Of a stretch of 64,000 nucleotides of DNA, positions 20,581-30,497 are shown one piece after another. A program made the translations under genes and the position numbers. Source of the stretch: Pseudomonas gingeri. GTDB lineage: Bacteria > Pseudomonadota > Gammaproteobacteria > Pseudomonadales > Pseudomonadaceae. The stretch is from assembly GCF_013385425.1 (NCBI RefSeq), contig NZ_JACAQA010000005.1:456652-520651 (forward strand). Reading direction: 5' to 3'. The number at the start of each line of letters is the position of its first letter. Within the stretch, counting starts at the first letter, position 1. The notes beneath the pieces are model-generated. The model saw nothing but the letters and a program-made list of their open reading frames with translations, was not told the DNA's origin and did not search any database.

Positions 20581-21837
20581 ATGAGCCGCCGACTTCAACG
20601 GATTGCAGGGCTGGCCAGCCTGGTGCTCGGGGTTTCACTTCTCTGCCATGCCGCACTCGCCGCTACGCAGGCTGGCGCCGCCGCTGTTGAAGTCCAGCCG
20701 TCCCCTGGCCGCTTTCTCTTCTGGACGCCCGCAGAGCAAAGGTTCGGCTACCGCAATATGGAGCGTATTTTTCCGACCCGCGTTGTATCCCGTGGCACCG
20801 CTGCAGTCTTCGAGCTACCGCGTGCCAAGGGCGAGTTGGCTGTGAACTTCGTCCACCATGGCCGCCCCCTGGATACCGCCACCTTTATGCGCGACACCAA
20901 CGTCGAAGGACTTTTGGTGATTGACCACGGACGCGTGCTGCTCGAGCGTTATGGTCCGGATCTGACGGCGAATGAGCGCTGGACCTCCTGGTCCGTGGCC
21001 AAGTCGATTACCTCCACCCTGCTGGGTGCCGCGATTCAGGATGGTTTTATCCACAGTATCGAAGATCCGGTCACGCGTTATTTGCCTGAACTGTCCGGGA
21101 GTGCCTACGACACCGTGACGATCCGGCAACTGTTGACCATGACCTCGGGTGTGCGCTGGAGCGAGGATTATCGTGACCCATGTTCTGATGTGAACCAGTT
21201 CGCGCATTTGTCGGAACATCCAGGCCATTCGATCCTGGATTACATGGCCGGGCTGCAACGCGAGGCGCCTCCGGGGACGCGATTCGTCTACAAGACCGGA
21301 GAGACTGATCTGATCGGGCTACTGGTCAGCCGTGTCACCCACAAGGGGCTTGCCGACTACCTGTCGGAGAAAATCTGGTCCCGCACCGGGATGGCCCGTG
21401 ATGCGGTGTGGGCTCTGGATGCCAGGGGCAGCGAGCTGTCCGGCTGCTGTCTGAGCATGACACTGGAGGACTTTGGGCGCTTTGGCCTGTTCTTCATGAA
21501 CGGCGGCCGTGCAGGCGGGCAGCAGGTTTTGCCGGCGAACTGGGTGAGTGAGGCGACCCACTGGGAGGTTCGCGGCGATACGGCGAATCTTGGCTACGGC
21601 TTCCAGTGGTGGATCGGCGTGGACCAGACTTATCAGGCCCTCGGTATCTTTGGTCAGGCCCTGTACTTCGACCCGCGACATGAATTGCTGGTAGTGGTCC
21701 TCGGCGCATGGCCCAGCGCCTCGGACAAGGAGCGTTTCGCGGAACGCCAGGCGTTCTTTGATGCGGTCGGCAAAGCCGTCTCTTTGGCGTCGCCAGCTAG
21801 GGATTTTCCTACCCCGTCCCCGTTATCCCTACCCTGA
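20581..21837 (+). CDS. Exported serine hydrolase of the beta-lactamase (class C)/esterase superfamily
   Basis: 418 residues. Signal peptide ending CHAALA|AT. The active-site motif SxxK is S138-V-A-K141 (WTSWSVAKS), and Y237 in FVYKTGETDLIG is in the place of the catalytic tyrosine of NylB-like/EstB-like enzymes. These enzymes include carboxylesterases, D-aminopeptidases and 6-aminohexanoate hydrolases; true beta-lactamase activity should not be assumed. The last 13 codons lie in the first copy of a repeated DNA element, and the TGA stop is inside it. Confidence 0.85.
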   Translation: MSRRLQRIAGLASLVLGVSLLCHAALAATQAGAAAVEVQPSPGRFLFWTPAEQRFGYRNMERIFPTRVVSRGTAAVFELPRAKGELAVNFVHHGRPLDTATFMRDTNVEGLLVIDHGRVLLERYGPDLTANERWTSWSVAKSITSTLLGAAIQDGFIHSIEDPVTRYLPELSGSAYDTVTIRQLLTMTSGVRWSEDYRDPCSDVNQFAHLSEHPGHSILDYMAGLQREAPPGTRFVYKTGETDLIGLLVSRVTHKGLADYLSEKIWSRTGMARDAVWALDARGSELSGCCLSMTLEDFGRFGLFFMNGGRAGGQQVLPANWVSEATHWEVRGDTANLGYGFQWWIGVDQTYQALGIFGQALYFDPRHELLVVVLGAWPSASDKERFAERQAFFDAVGKAVSLASPARDFPTPSPLSLP

Positions 21838-21854
21838 AATAGGGATGCTCCGAT
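21798..21854. repeat. TAGGGAT-box element, copy 1
   Basis: 57 nt starting TAGGGATTTTCCTA, then ATCCCTA (21825-21831) facing TAGGGAT (21840-21846) across 8 bases, ending GCTCCGAT. A second copy lies at 23220-23277; the last 18 bases (from AAATAGGG) are identical. It spans the 3' end of the serine hydrolase gene and lies 143 bases before the HD-GYP start, so it may be a regulatory site. Confidence 0.75.
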
Positions 21855-21996
21855 GGCGGGGCCTCCCGCATATCGACGATATTTTTTCATGCCAGTCAGG
21901 TTCTCCGTCATGTTCCACAGCGTGCCGGCTTGTTAGGCGAGGGGCGCACCGGAGCACTCGACGAGGGCTTGTCGCTACCTGAAAAGGGGCTTGAGC

Positions 21997-23265
21997 GTGC
22001 TGAAAAAAATCGTCGTGGCCGATTTGGGCGTCGGCATGTATATCCAGGAGCTATGCGGTCCCTGGCTCGATCACCCGTTCTGGAAAAAAAGCTTTCTGCT
22101 TGAGGATGAGCAGACCCTGGAGAAGGTCCGGGATTCGTCCATTGCCTGCGTCTGGATTGACCTTTCCAAGGGAGCCGATACGCCAGTGGTGGGGCCGCAT
22201 GAGCCTTTTTCCCCGGATGTGGCCGTCGCTACTGTTGTGCCTATCGCGCCGGCCCTCCCGTGCACGCCCAAGCCTGAGCGCGCGCGGGTGGCGATGAGCG
22301 ACGAACTGGTGCGGGCCGCCAACGTCTGTTCCAGGTCCAAGGCCGCGGTCATCGAGATGTTTGGCGATCTGCGCATGGGCCGGGTCATCCAGATGGATCA
22401 TGTGGCCGACATGGTGCGGGATATCTCCGACTCATTGATGCGCCATCCGGATGCCCTGATCAATCTGGCCCGACTCAAGAACGCCGATGAATACACCTAT
22501 ATGCATTCTGTGGCGGTCTGTGGATTGATGATCGGCCTGGCCCGCCAGCTGGGTCTGCCGCCGCTGCTGGTACAGGATGCCGGGCTCGCCGGCCTGCTGC
22601 ACGACATCGGCAAGATGACCATACCAGAGGCGATCCTCAACAAACCGTCGGAGTTGACTGACGGCGAGTTCGAGACGATCCGTTCGCACCCGGAGGCCGG
22701 GGTGCAGTTGCTGGACAGCAATCATTTCAGCTTGCGGGTGCAGGATGTCTGCCTGCACCACCACGAGAAGGTCGACGGTAGCGGTTATCCCCACAAGCTG
22801 CGGGGTACCCAGATCAGCCTGTTCGCACGCATGGCCGCGGTCTGCGATGTCTACGACGCCATTACCTCGGACCGTCCCTATCGTCGCCATTGGGGCCCCG
22901 CCGAGTCGATCCACAGAATGGCTGGATGGGATGGGCACTTCGACCAGATGGTGTTCCATGCTTTTGTCAAATGTGTCGGGATCTATCCGGTGGGGGCGTT
23001 GGTGCGCCTGCGTAGCGAGCGTCTGGCGGTGGTCATGGAACAGAACGCCGATTCGTTGCTCATTCCCAAGGTGAAGGTTTTCTATTCGGTATCGCGCGGT
23101 ATGCCCGTGACCCTCGAGGTTGTGGATCTGGCGAGCGGGCAGGACGCGATCATCGGCCTGGAGCTGGAGAAAAACTGGAACTTCAAAAATCTCGAGGCGC
23201 TTTGGACAGAGGGTGCTTGTAGGGATTGTCCTAGCTGCCGTCCTGCAAATCCTAGCTGTAAATAG
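21997..23265 (+). CDS. HD-GYP domain protein (c-di-GMP phosphodiesterase candidate)
   Basis: About 422 residues: N-terminal DUF3391-like domain (1-120) and an HD-GYP domain (about 145-325) with the HD pair in GLLHDIGKMTIPE (about 202-203) and HHEKVDGSGYP (255-265), both intact, followed by a beta-rich C-terminal extension. HD-GYP proteins hydrolyse c-di-GMP to GMP. The tail ends in four cysteines (CRDCPSCRPANPSC) encoded by copy 2 of the TAGGGAT element. GTG 21997 is favoured by AAGGGG upstream; an in-frame TTG at 21991 is possible. It stands 136 bases before the chemosensory operon, on the same strand. Confidence 0.88.
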   Translation: MLKKIVVADLGVGMYIQELCGPWLDHPFWKKSFLLEDEQTLEKVRDSSIACVWIDLSKGADTPVVGPHEPFSPDVAVATVVPIAPALPCTPKPERARVAMSDELVRAANVCSRSKAAVIEMFGDLRMGRVIQMDHVADMVRDISDSLMRHPDALINLARLKNADEYTYMHSVAVCGLMIGLARQLGLPPLLVQDAGLAGLLHDIGKMTIPEAILNKPSELTDGEFETIRSHPEAGVQLLDSNHFSLRVQDVCLHHHEKVDGSGYPHKLRGTQISLFARMAAVCDVYDAITSDRPYRRHWGPAESIHRMAGWDGHFDQMVFHAFVKCVGIYPVGALVRLRSERLAVVMEQNADSLLIPKVKVFYSVSRGMPVTLEVVDLASGQDAIIGLELEKNWNFKNLEALWTEGACRDCPSCRPANPSCK

Positions 23266-23277
23266 GGATGCTCCGAT
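23220..23277. repeat. TAGGGAT-box element, copy 2
   Basis: 58 nt: TAGGGATTGTCCTA, then ATCCTA (23249-23254) facing TAGGGAT (23263-23269) across 8 bases, ending GCTCCGAT. Its TAGGGAT contains the TAG stop codon of the HD-GYP gene. It lies 125 bases before the first chemoreceptor gene, much as copy 1 lies before the HD-GYP gene. Confidence 0.75.
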
Positions 23278-23401
23278 AGGTGCGGTGATGTTACCGGGCC
23301 ATTATTTCTCCAGGCAGCCAGAACCCTCGGTACACCACTTTCAGCAGATGTCCGAGCGGCCTTCCGGTTTTTCTGAGCGATCCTGATCTGGAGAGACGAA
23401 G

Positions 23402-24583
23402 GTGAAAGGACAGACACTGGTTTCCCCCGTGAATATGACACTGCTGCCGGCGGTCTTGAGTGGCGCCCTGGGTTGCCTGGCGATCCTGCTCAGCATCGGT
23501 CTGAACGGTCTGGCCCTGGGCAGCAGTGCCGCAGTACTGGTGGGGTCCTTGCTGATCGGCACTCTGGCGCTGCGCACCTTGAGCTCCGTGCAACGGCGCG
23601 AGGAACAGGCGTTTGAATCCTTGAACAGGCCTTTGCCAGCGTCGCCGGATGAGGGCTTGGCCGAGGTCTGTACCCAGGTTCTGCCGATCTGGTGCCGCCA
23701 GATCGACGCGGCCCGCAGCCTCAGCGAAGAGTCGATTCTCAAACTCAGCAATCGTTTCGCCACGCTGTCCGGTGATATCAGTGCTTCGGTTTCCAAGGGC
23801 GCCGGGCAGAGTTCCGGGACCAGGTTGGTGGAGATCCTTGAGGTCGGTCAGCGTGACCTGGACGCGATCATGGTCGAGTTGCGCGGCGCTCTCCTGCGCA
23901 AGGAGTCGGAACTCAAGGAGGTCCTGCTGCTGTCCGAGTTCACCTCACAGTTGCAGGAAATGGCCAAGTTTGTCGGTGATATCGCCCGGCAGACCAATCT
24001 GCTGGCGCTTAACGCGGCGATCGAAGCGGCCCGTGCCGGTGACGCTGGCCGCGGTTTTGCGGTGGTGGCGGACGAAGTGCGCAAGCTGTCGAGCCTGTCC
24101 GGTGATACCGGTCTGAAAATCAGCGAGACAGTGAGCACGGTCAATGCGGCGATCGCTCGTACGGTCGAACTGTCCCGGCATCAGGCGCAGCAGGATTCGC
24201 AGACCCTGGCCCATTCGGAACAACTGGTGTCCCAGGTGATCGAGCATTTTCGGCACAACGCCCAGGCCATCGTCGACACCAGCAGCGGCCTGCAGCAGCA
24301 GAGTGAAAATGTCGCGAGCGAGATCGCCGGGGTGCTGGTCGCCCTGCAGTTTCAGGATCGGGTCAGCCAGATGCTGAGCCTGGTCAACAACGACCTCGGC
24401 AAGCTGCGTGACCAGGTCAGCGAACGTCAACAACTCAGCGAGGCCGGTGCCACGCCGCCACCTATTGCCGCCCATGCCTGGCTCGAACAACTGGCCAGCA
24501 CCTACACCATGCCCGAGCAACACGCGATTCATCACGGCAAACCCTTGGCCGGCAGTGCTTCATCCGACATCACCTTTTTCTAG
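23402..24583 (+). CDS. Short methyl-accepting chemotaxis-type receptor without periplasmic domain
   Basis: 393 residues. Two adjacent membrane helices (about 13-35 and 38-58) with no room for a ligand-binding domain, then a cytoplasmic part with the MCP tip [41 protein letters not shown] (about 195-235). No HAMP domain is obvious. The C-terminal piece [16 protein letters not shown] recalls a tail seen in other short receptors. First gene of the chemosensory operon; cheY follows after 12 bases. GTG start with GGAG upstream. Confidence 0.85.
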   Translation: MKGQTLVSPVNMTLLPAVLSGALGCLAILLSIGLNGLALGSSAAVLVGSLLIGTLALRTLSSVQRREEQAFESLNRPLPASPDEGLAEVCTQVLPIWCRQIDAARSLSEESILKLSNRFATLSGDISASVSKGAGQSSGTRLVEILEVGQRDLDAIMVELRGALLRKESELKEVLLLSEFTSQLQEMAKFVGDIARQTNLLALNAAIEAARAGDAGRGFAVVADEVRKLSSLSGDTGLKISETVSTVNAAIARTVELSRHQAQQDSQTLAHSEQLVSQVIEHFRHNAQAIVDTSSGLQQQSENVASEIAGVLVALQFQDRVSQMLSLVNNDLGKLRDQVSERQQLSEAGATPPPIAAHAWLEQLASTYTMPEQHAIHHGKPLAGSASSDITFF

Positions 24584-24595
24584 GGAGTACCCCCC

Positions 24596-24964
24596 ATGAG
24601 CAAAACCATTTTGATCGTCGATGACTCTGCCTCCATTCGCCAGGTGGTCAGCATCACCCTGAAAGGCGCTGGTTACGAAGTGATCGAGGGCTGCGATGGC
24701 AGAGATGCCCTGAGCAAGCTCGACGGTCGCAAGATTCATCTGATCGTCAGCGACCTGAATATGCCGAACATGGACGGCCTCAGCTTCATCAAGGCCGCCA
24801 AGCAACTGCCGGCCTACAAGTTCACACCGGTGATCATGCTTACCACCGAAGCGGCCGAGTCGATGAAACAGCAGGGCCAGGCCATCGGCGCGAAGGCCTG
24901 GATGGTCAAGCCCTTCCAGCCGGCCCAGATGCTCAGTGCCGTGTCCAAATTGATCATGTCGTAG
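24596..24964 (+). CDS. cheY: CheY-like single-domain response regulator
   Basis: 122 residues, receiver domain only. Phospho-acceptor D53 (LIVSDLNMP), acidic pair D9/D10, T83/T84 and K105 are all in place. Expected to be phosphorylated by the CheA encoded 350 bases downstream. Good ribosome site AGGGAG. Confidence 0.93.
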   Translation: MSKTILIVDDSASIRQVVSITLKGAGYEVIEGCDGRDALSKLDGRKIHLIVSDLNMPNMDGLSFIKAAKQLPAYKFTPVIMLTTEAAESMKQQGQAIGAKAWMVKPFQPAQMLSAVSKLIMS

Positions 24965-24995
24965 CCGTCCAGGGCCCCCTGGAAAGGAGATTGTC

Positions 24996-25313
24996 ATGCC
25001 ACACACCGTGCCTTGCCTGCGTCGGATCCTGGTCCTTGAGGGACCGCTGACCATCTACACCGCGACCGAGCGCCGGGACCTGCTGCTGGAGCTGTTTCCC
25101 CTTGCCGAAGAGGTGGAAATGGACCTGGGCAGTGTCGACGAACTGGACACCGCCGGGCTGCAATTGCTGGTGCTGGCCAAGCAGGAGTCGATCCGCCAGG
25201 GCCGCACCCTGATCCTGAGCAATCACAGTGCAGCGGTACTCCAGGCCTTCGATTTGAGCGGATTGCATCGCTATTTCGATGAGGCGGGTACAACTGCCGC
25301 CCAGAGGGGCTGA
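24996..25313 (+). CDS. STAS-domain protein in a chemosensory operon
   Basis: 105 residues with a STAS (anti-anti-sigma-like) fold: EVEMDLGSVDELDTAGLQLLVLAKQESIRQG. T52 in LDTAGL is at the position of the phosphorylated Ser/Thr of SpoIIAA. Its partner and role are unknown; a STAS protein inside a che operon is recurrent but not standard. Ribosome site AAAGGAG; stop four bases before cheA. Confidence 0.88.
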   Translation: MPHTVPCLRRILVLEGPLTIYTATERRDLLLELFPLAEEVEMDLGSVDELDTAGLQLLVLAKQESIRQGRTLILSNHSAAVLQAFDLSGLHRYFDEAGTTAAQRG

Positions 25314-25317
25314 CGTC

Positions 25318-27471
25318 ATGAGCGCGCCGATGAACCTGGACGATGTGCTGCAGACCTTTATTGCCGAAAGCCAGGAGCTGCTGTTGCTGATGGAGGACGC
25401 ACTGCTGCGGATCGAGCAGGTCCCCGATGACGTCGACACGATTAACGCGCTGTTTCGCGTGGCCCACACCATCAAGGGGTCCGCCGGTCTGTTCGGCCTG
25501 ACCCCTATCGTCGCCTTCACCCATGTGGCGGAAAGCGTGCTGGACCGGGTGCGCGGTAATGAACTGCGGGTGGACGAGGCACTCAGTGCGTTGTTCCTGC
25601 AGGTTCGTGATCATCTGGGCGAACTGATCGAGCTGCTGGCCCGCCATGGCGATCTGCAAGGTATGACCGCCGATCACGAACGGCAGGGCAGTGCCCTGGT
25701 GGCGCTGCTCAATGGTTATCTGGAGCCGTCTCTTGAGCCGGAACAAGGGGCGGTCATGGTCATACCCGCGAGCGATTCGACGGGAGGCTTGCGTCATTGG
25801 CACTTGTCACTGCGTTTCGGTAGCGATGTGCTGCGCAATGGCATGGATCCCTTGTTCTTTCTGCGCTACCTCAAGAGCTTCGGGCAGATCACCCAGGTTG
25901 TCTGCATGACCGAGGGCCTGCCGGAGGTGGCGGCGATGGACCCTGAGAGTTGCTACCTGGGTTTCGAACTGGGGTTTGTCAGTGAAGCCGATCAGGCGAC
26001 CATCGAAAGCGCTTTCGAGTTCGTTCGCGAAGACAGCCAGATCTGCGTGTTGCCGCCGGAGCGCCAACCGGCGGATTTCCAGGCGCTGATCGAGCGTCTG
26101 GGCAGCGATCCGCAAGCTTTGCTGGAGGTGTTCATCGCTTGTGGTTCGCTGACCCGCGAAGACTGGCAGGCGGCGACTCAGGTGCCGTCCGCGACGTTCA
26201 TGGCAGCCCCCGAGGTCGTGCCGGACCAGCCTCTGCCTCAAGGCGACGGTCTGTCCAGAAGCAAGCCGGCCAGGGAGGCACGCTCGGTCGAGGGCAACCT
26301 GATTCGCGTCGATGCCGGTAAGCTGGACCAGTTGATCAACCTGGTGGGCGAACTGATCATCGCCGGTGCCGGTGCCAATCTGGTGGCGGCGCGCACGGGC
26401 ATCGGCGAGATGATCGAGGCCGCCAGTTCACTCTCGCGTCTTGTCGAGGAAGTGCGCGACAGCGCCCTGACCCTGCGTATGGTGCAGATCGGCGCCACCT
26501 TCAACCGCTTCCAGCGGGTGGTTCGTGATGTCTCCAAGGAGCTGGGCAAAGACATCGTCCTTGAGGTCAATGGGGCGGAAACCGAACTGGACAAGACCGT
26601 GGTCGAGCGCATTGGCGACCCCTTGACCCACCTGGTGCGCAACGCCATGGATCACGGCATCGAAGCCGTGCAACTGCGCCGTGACCGGGGCAAGCCCGCC
26701 CAGGGCAGCGTTCGACTCAACGCCTATCACGAGGCCAGCAGCATCGTCATCGAAGTCTGCGACGACGGCGGCGGCCTGAACAAGCAACGGATCCTGAACA
26801 AGGCCCGGGAGCGGGGGCTGCTGGCCGAAGGGCAGGTGCTGGCGGACAAGGACATTCTCAATCTGATTTTCGAGCCCGGCTTCTCCACCGCCGAACAGGT
26901 CAGCAGCCTGTCCGGGCGGGGCGTGGGCATGGACGTGGTGAAGCGCAACATCACGGCGCTGCGGGGCAGCGTCAACCTGGAAAGCGAGGAGGGTGTCGGC
27001 ACCACGGTGCGTATTCGCCTGCCGCTGACCCTGGCAATCATCGATGGTTTTCTCATCGGGGTTGGCAAGGCCTCTTATGTGGTGCCCCTGGACATGGTCG
27101 AGGAGTGCATCGAGCTCAACGCCGATGATTGCAACAATCAAGACTATCTGGACCTCCGGGGCTCGGTGTTGCCGGTCTTGCGTCTGCGGGACATGTTTGC
27201 CATCGACGAGCCGAACCCGGGCCGTGAAAACATCGTGGTGGTGCATTACGCCGGCGTTCGGGTAGGGCTGGTGGTTGATCAGTTGCTGGGAGAGTTCCAG
27301 ACCGTGATCAAGCCGCTGGGCAAATTGTTCGGCACGGCCCATGGATTGGGAGGTTTCACGATCCTGGGGAGCGGCGCGGTGGCGCTGATCCTGGATATTC
27401 CCAACCTGCTCGGGCAGGTCGCCAGCCAGCAGAAACACGGCGCGACCCTCTGCCCTGAACTGACTCAATAG
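25318..27471 (+). CDS. cheA: Chemotaxis histidine kinase CheA
   Basis: 717 residues. Hpt domain with H50 ([15 protein letters not shown]), a mid-section (about 145-300; [18 protein letters not shown]...) of the kind that docks CheY/CheB, P3 dimerisation ([19 protein letters not shown]), HATPase with [12 protein letters not shown] and [11 protein letters not shown], and a C-terminal CheW-like domain. It phosphorylates CheY and CheB on receptor signals. ATG 25318 is four bases after the STAS gene. Confidence 0.95.
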   Translation: MSAPMNLDDVLQTFIAESQELLLLMEDALLRIEQVPDDVDTINALFRVAHTIKGSAGLFGLTPIVAFTHVAESVLDRVRGNELRVDEALSALFLQVRDHLGELIELLARHGDLQGMTADHERQGSALVALLNGYLEPSLEPEQGAVMVIPASDSTGGLRHWHLSLRFGSDVLRNGMDPLFFLRYLKSFGQITQVVCMTEGLPEVAAMDPESCYLGFELGFVSEADQATIESAFEFVREDSQICVLPPERQPADFQALIERLGSDPQALLEVFIACGSLTREDWQAATQVPSATFMAAPEVVPDQPLPQGDGLSRSKPAREARSVEGNLIRVDAGKLDQLINLVGELIIAGAGANLVAARTGIGEMIEAASSLSRLVEEVRDSALTLRMVQIGATFNRFQRVVRDVSKELGKDIVLEVNGAETELDKTVVERIGDPLTHLVRNAMDHGIEAVQLRRDRGKPAQGSVRLNAYHEASSIVIEVCDDGGGLNKQRILNKARERGLLAEGQVLADKDILNLIFEPGFSTAEQVSSLSGRGVGMDVVKRNITALRGSVNLESEEGVGTTVRIRLPLTLAIIDGFLIGVGKASYVVPLDMVEECIELNADDCNNQDYLDLRGSVLPVLRLRDMFAIDEPNPGRENIVVVHYAGVRVGLVVDQLLGEFQTVIKPLGKLFGTAHGLGGFTILGSGAVALILDIPNLLGQVASQQKHGATLCPELTQ

Positions 27472-27494
27472 TCTTTCCCTTGGAGTACAGCCTC

Positions 27495-29894
27495 ATGACC
27501 GTCAAAAAGAATATCTCGCTGTTGGTCGCCTCCGCCCTGCTGGGTATCCTGATCCTGGGCGGGGTCAGTCTCTATCTGATGGGCGGGGTCAGAACCATGG
27601 CCAGCTATGCCCAGGTCAATACGGTGCCGAGCATTGTCCTGTTGGACCAGGTGGCCGAGACCCTGGCCGATAGCCATGTTCATCAGTGGCAGAACCTTTC
27701 CACGCCGCTCGACAGCCGCTTGTCGTGGGTCGACAAGACCCAGGCGTCGGTGACCCAGGCGCTGGATCGTTATCAGAAGGAGTTGATCTCCGATGATCAC
27801 GACGCAGCGTTGCTCAATAGCCTTCGAGCCCGCCTTGATGAGTACAACCGTGGCCTGGAGCGTTTTGATAGCTTGCTCAAAAATGGCGATCAAGCCGCCG
27901 TGCGCGGTCTGCTGCTCGACAGCCAGGCGGCACAAGACAAAGTTACCGCGGCCTTGAGCGATATGCGCCAGTACAACCTGGAGCTGGGCAGCAAAGCGGC
28001 GTTGGCCGCGACCGGGACCGAGCAGACCGCGTTCTACATCGTTTGCCTGGTGGGTGGCGTGACCTTGTTGATCACTATCCTGTTGGGCTTTTTCCTGGCG
28101 CGTAACCTGTTGCGCTCCCTGGGCGGTGAGCCGGATGAAGTCCGGGCTCTGAGTGAACGCCTGGTCGCCGGTCAGTTGGAAGCCTTGGCCAGCGGTGGTG
28201 CCGTGAAGTCGGGCCTGCTGGGTTCCATGCAGCAACTGGGCGGTACCCTGAACCAACTGATCACAGAAATGAACCACATGTCCGCCGAGCACGATAAAGG
28301 CGATATCGAGGTGCATATCGAGGCTGGCCGCTTCGCCGGAAGCTACGGGCAGATGGCCCAAGGGATCAATGCGATGGTCAATGGCCATATCAGCGTGAAG
28401 AAACAGGCCATGGCCTGCATCAAGTCGATCAGCGAGGGCGACCTGGGGGCGCCGTTGCAGGCCTTCCCTGGGAAGAAAGCCTTTATCAACGTCACCATCG
28501 AACATCTGCGCAGCACGATCATGACCTTGATCGAAGAGATGAACCGGATGTCGGACCAGCACGAGAAAGGTGACATCGATGTACAGATCGATGCGCAGAA
28601 ATTCCAGGGTTCATACCGTCAGATCGCCCAGGGCATCAACGACATGGTCAACGGCCATATCAGCGTGAAGAAACAAGCCATGGCCTGTATCCGTGCTTTC
28701 GGTGAAGGCGACCTGTCGGCTCCACTGGCCCGTTTCCCCGGCAAGAAATCCTTCATCAATGACAACATCGAACAGCTGCGCAGCAATATCCAGGCGCTGG
28801 TCGAAGACACCCGCCGGCTGAGCGAGGATGCCGTGGTCGGCAAGCTCGACACCCGCGCCGACAGCACGCGTCATCAAGGTGATTTCCGCCGCATCGTCGA
28901 GGGGATCAACAGCACACTGGACTCGATTGTCGCCCCCCTCAGCGAGGCGATGGAAGTCATGGCGGCGTTGTCCAGCGGCGACCTGACCCGCAGCGTCAAG
29001 GGACACTACCAGGGCAGCCTGCAAGATTTGAAAAACTCGGTCAACGAAACGGTGGGCAAGCTCTCGCAGATCATCGGTGAAGTGCGCAGTTCCGCCGACT
29101 CGCTGTCCAGTGCTTCGGAAGAGATTTCCGCCACCGCGCAAAGCATCAGCCAGTCGGCGTCGATGCAGGCCGCGTCGGTCGAGGAAACCTCGGCGTCGCT
29201 GGAGCAGATGTCGGCATCGATTGCCCAGAACACCGAGAACGCCAAGGTCACCGACGGCATGGCGGGCAAGGCCACCAAGGAGGCCAGCGAAGGGGGGCAG
29301 GCGGTGAAAGACACGGTTTCGGCGATGAAAACCATTGCCGAGAAGATCGGTATCGTCGACTCGATTGCCTATCAGACCAACTTGCTGGCGCTCAACGCGG
29401 CGATCGAAGCGGCCCGTGCCGGTGAGCATGGCAAGGGCTTTGCGGTGGTGGCAGCGGAAGTCCGCAAGCTGGCGGAACGAAGCCAGATCGCGGCCCAGGA
29501 GATCGGCCAGGTGGCAAAAAACAGCGTCGCCCTGGCGGAGCGTGCAGGCAGCCTGTTGGATGAGATCGTGCCTTCGATCACCAAGACCTCCGACCTGGTC
29601 CAGGAAATTGCCGCCGCGTCCGAAGAGCAATCCATCGGCTCCGAACAGATCAACGGGGCGATGTCGCAGATGAGCCAGATTACCCAGCAGAATGCCTCGG
29701 CCTCCGAGGAACTGGCCGCCACGGCGGAGGAAATGAGTAGCCAGGCCGAGCAGTTGCAGGAACTGATGGGCTTTTTCACCCTGCAGGGCGGGGCGGCGGT
29801 CGCCCCCGCGCTGCGTGTGGCCCCTTCCAGCCAGCGGGGCATGCAGGACCGCGAGCATGCCCATGAGGGCGGCTTCATTCGCTTCGGGAGTTAA
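27495..29894 (+). CDS. Methyl-accepting chemoreceptor with tandem HAMP-like repeats
   Basis: 799 residues. TM1 (about 6-29), a four-helix-bundle-type periplasmic domain with few polar sites, TM2 (about 175-198), then three successive ~90-residue HAMP-like units (about 258-347, 348-437, and a diverged one to about 527), and a signalling domain with [40 protein letters not shown]. The C-terminus (IRFGS) lacks the NWETF CheR-tethering pentapeptide. The first two units are an exact-period DNA tandem repeat. ATG 27495 has GGAG eight bases upstream. Ligand unknown. Confidence 0.9.
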   Translation: MTVKKNISLLVASALLGILILGGVSLYLMGGVRTMASYAQVNTVPSIVLLDQVAETLADSHVHQWQNLSTPLDSRLSWVDKTQASVTQALDRYQKELISDDHDAALLNSLRARLDEYNRGLERFDSLLKNGDQAAVRGLLLDSQAAQDKVTAALSDMRQYNLELGSKAALAATGTEQTAFYIVCLVGGVTLLITILLGFFLARNLLRSLGGEPDEVRALSERLVAGQLEALASGGAVKSGLLGSMQQLGGTLNQLITEMNHMSAEHDKGDIEVHIEAGRFAGSYGQMAQGINAMVNGHISVKKQAMACIKSISEGDLGAPLQAFPGKKAFINVTIEHLRSTIMTLIEEMNRMSDQHEKGDIDVQIDAQKFQGSYRQIAQGINDMVNGHISVKKQAMACIRAFGEGDLSAPLARFPGKKSFINDNIEQLRSNIQALVEDTRRLSEDAVVGKLDTRADSTRHQGDFRRIVEGINSTLDSIVAPLSEAMEVMAALSSGDLTRSVKGHYQGSLQDLKNSVNETVGKLSQIIGEVRSSADSLSSASEEISATAQSISQSASMQAASVEETSASLEQMSASIAQNTENAKVTDGMAGKATKEASEGGQAVKDTVSAMKTIAEKIGIVDSIAYQTNLLALNAAIEAARAGEHGKGFAVVAAEVRKLAERSQIAAQEIGQVAKNSVALAERAGSLLDEIVPSITKTSDLVQEIAAASEEQSIGSEQINGAMSQMSQITQQNASASEELAATAEEMSSQAEQLQELMGFFTLQGGAAVAPALRVAPSSQRGMQDREHAHEGGFIRFGS
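28266..28805 (+). repeat. Two tandem 270-bp units inside the chemoreceptor gene
   Basis: Unit 1 (28266-28535) and unit 2 (28536-28805) are each exactly 90 codons. Both contain a near-identical stretch encoding [14 protein letters not shown] and the motifs EMN-MS, GDI-V-I, F-GSY-Q-AQGIN, FPGKK-FIN. A third, clearly diverged unit follows. This is in-frame domain duplication, with the middle of the units still alike at DNA level. Confidence 0.9.
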
Positions 29895-29897
29895 GTC

Positions 29898-30407
29898 ATG
29901 AACACAGCCGCCAGCGTCCTCGAACCTGAGGCGCAGAACCCGGGAGAGAGCGAGCCCTCACAGTTCCTGACGTTCACCTCGGCCAGGGAGGCCTACGCCA
30001 TCGATACCTTGTGCGTGCGCGAGATCATCGAGTACGGCCAGGTCACCCAGGTACCGATGATGCCGGACTTTATCCGCGGGGTGATCAACCTGCGGGGTGC
30101 GGTGGTACCGGTGATTGATCTGCAGGCGCGTTTCAGCAGAGGCATCACGCGACCGGGCAGCCGTACCTGCATCGTGATCCTTGAGGTGTTGCAGGACGGC
30201 GACTCGCAGGTGCTGGGTATTGTCGTCGACTCGGTCAGCGAGGTGATCGAGATCGACCTGACCGACATCAAGCCGGCCCCGGTGATCGGCAATCGGATCC
30301 GTGGGGATTTCATCCGCGGCATGGTCCGGGTCCGGGGGGAGTTCCTGACCTTGCTGCAGGTCGACCAGGTGCTCTGCGTCAGTGAGATCGCCGGTCAACT
30401 GCACTGA
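29898..30407 (+). CDS. cheW: CheW coupling protein, first copy
   Basis: 169 residues, CheW fold: FLTFTSAREAYAIDTLCVREIIEYGQVTQVPMMPDFIRGVINLRGAVVPVIDLQARF. It links receptors to CheA. Starts three bases after the receptor gene. Confidence 0.92.
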   Translation: MNTAASVLEPEAQNPGESEPSQFLTFTSAREAYAIDTLCVREIIEYGQVTQVPMMPDFIRGVINLRGAVVPVIDLQARFSRGITRPGSRTCIVILEVLQDGDSQVLGIVVDSVSEVIEIDLTDIKPAPVIGNRIRGDFIRGMVRVRGEFLTLLQVDQVLCVSEIAGQLH

Positions 30408-30497
30408 ACGCTGTCGATCCGGCGCCGGGCAAGCGGGTGCCGCTGTCCAATCTTGATAAGGGACCGGCCGTTCAAGGGCGGTCCCCGGGAGTGAGCC

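Noticed and set aside
21830..23280. CCGAT/CCGATA at the end of the TAGGGAT elements as FliA -10 boxes
   Set aside because: The required TAAA is not found 15 bases upstream (TACC and TAGC instead), so the match is too weak.
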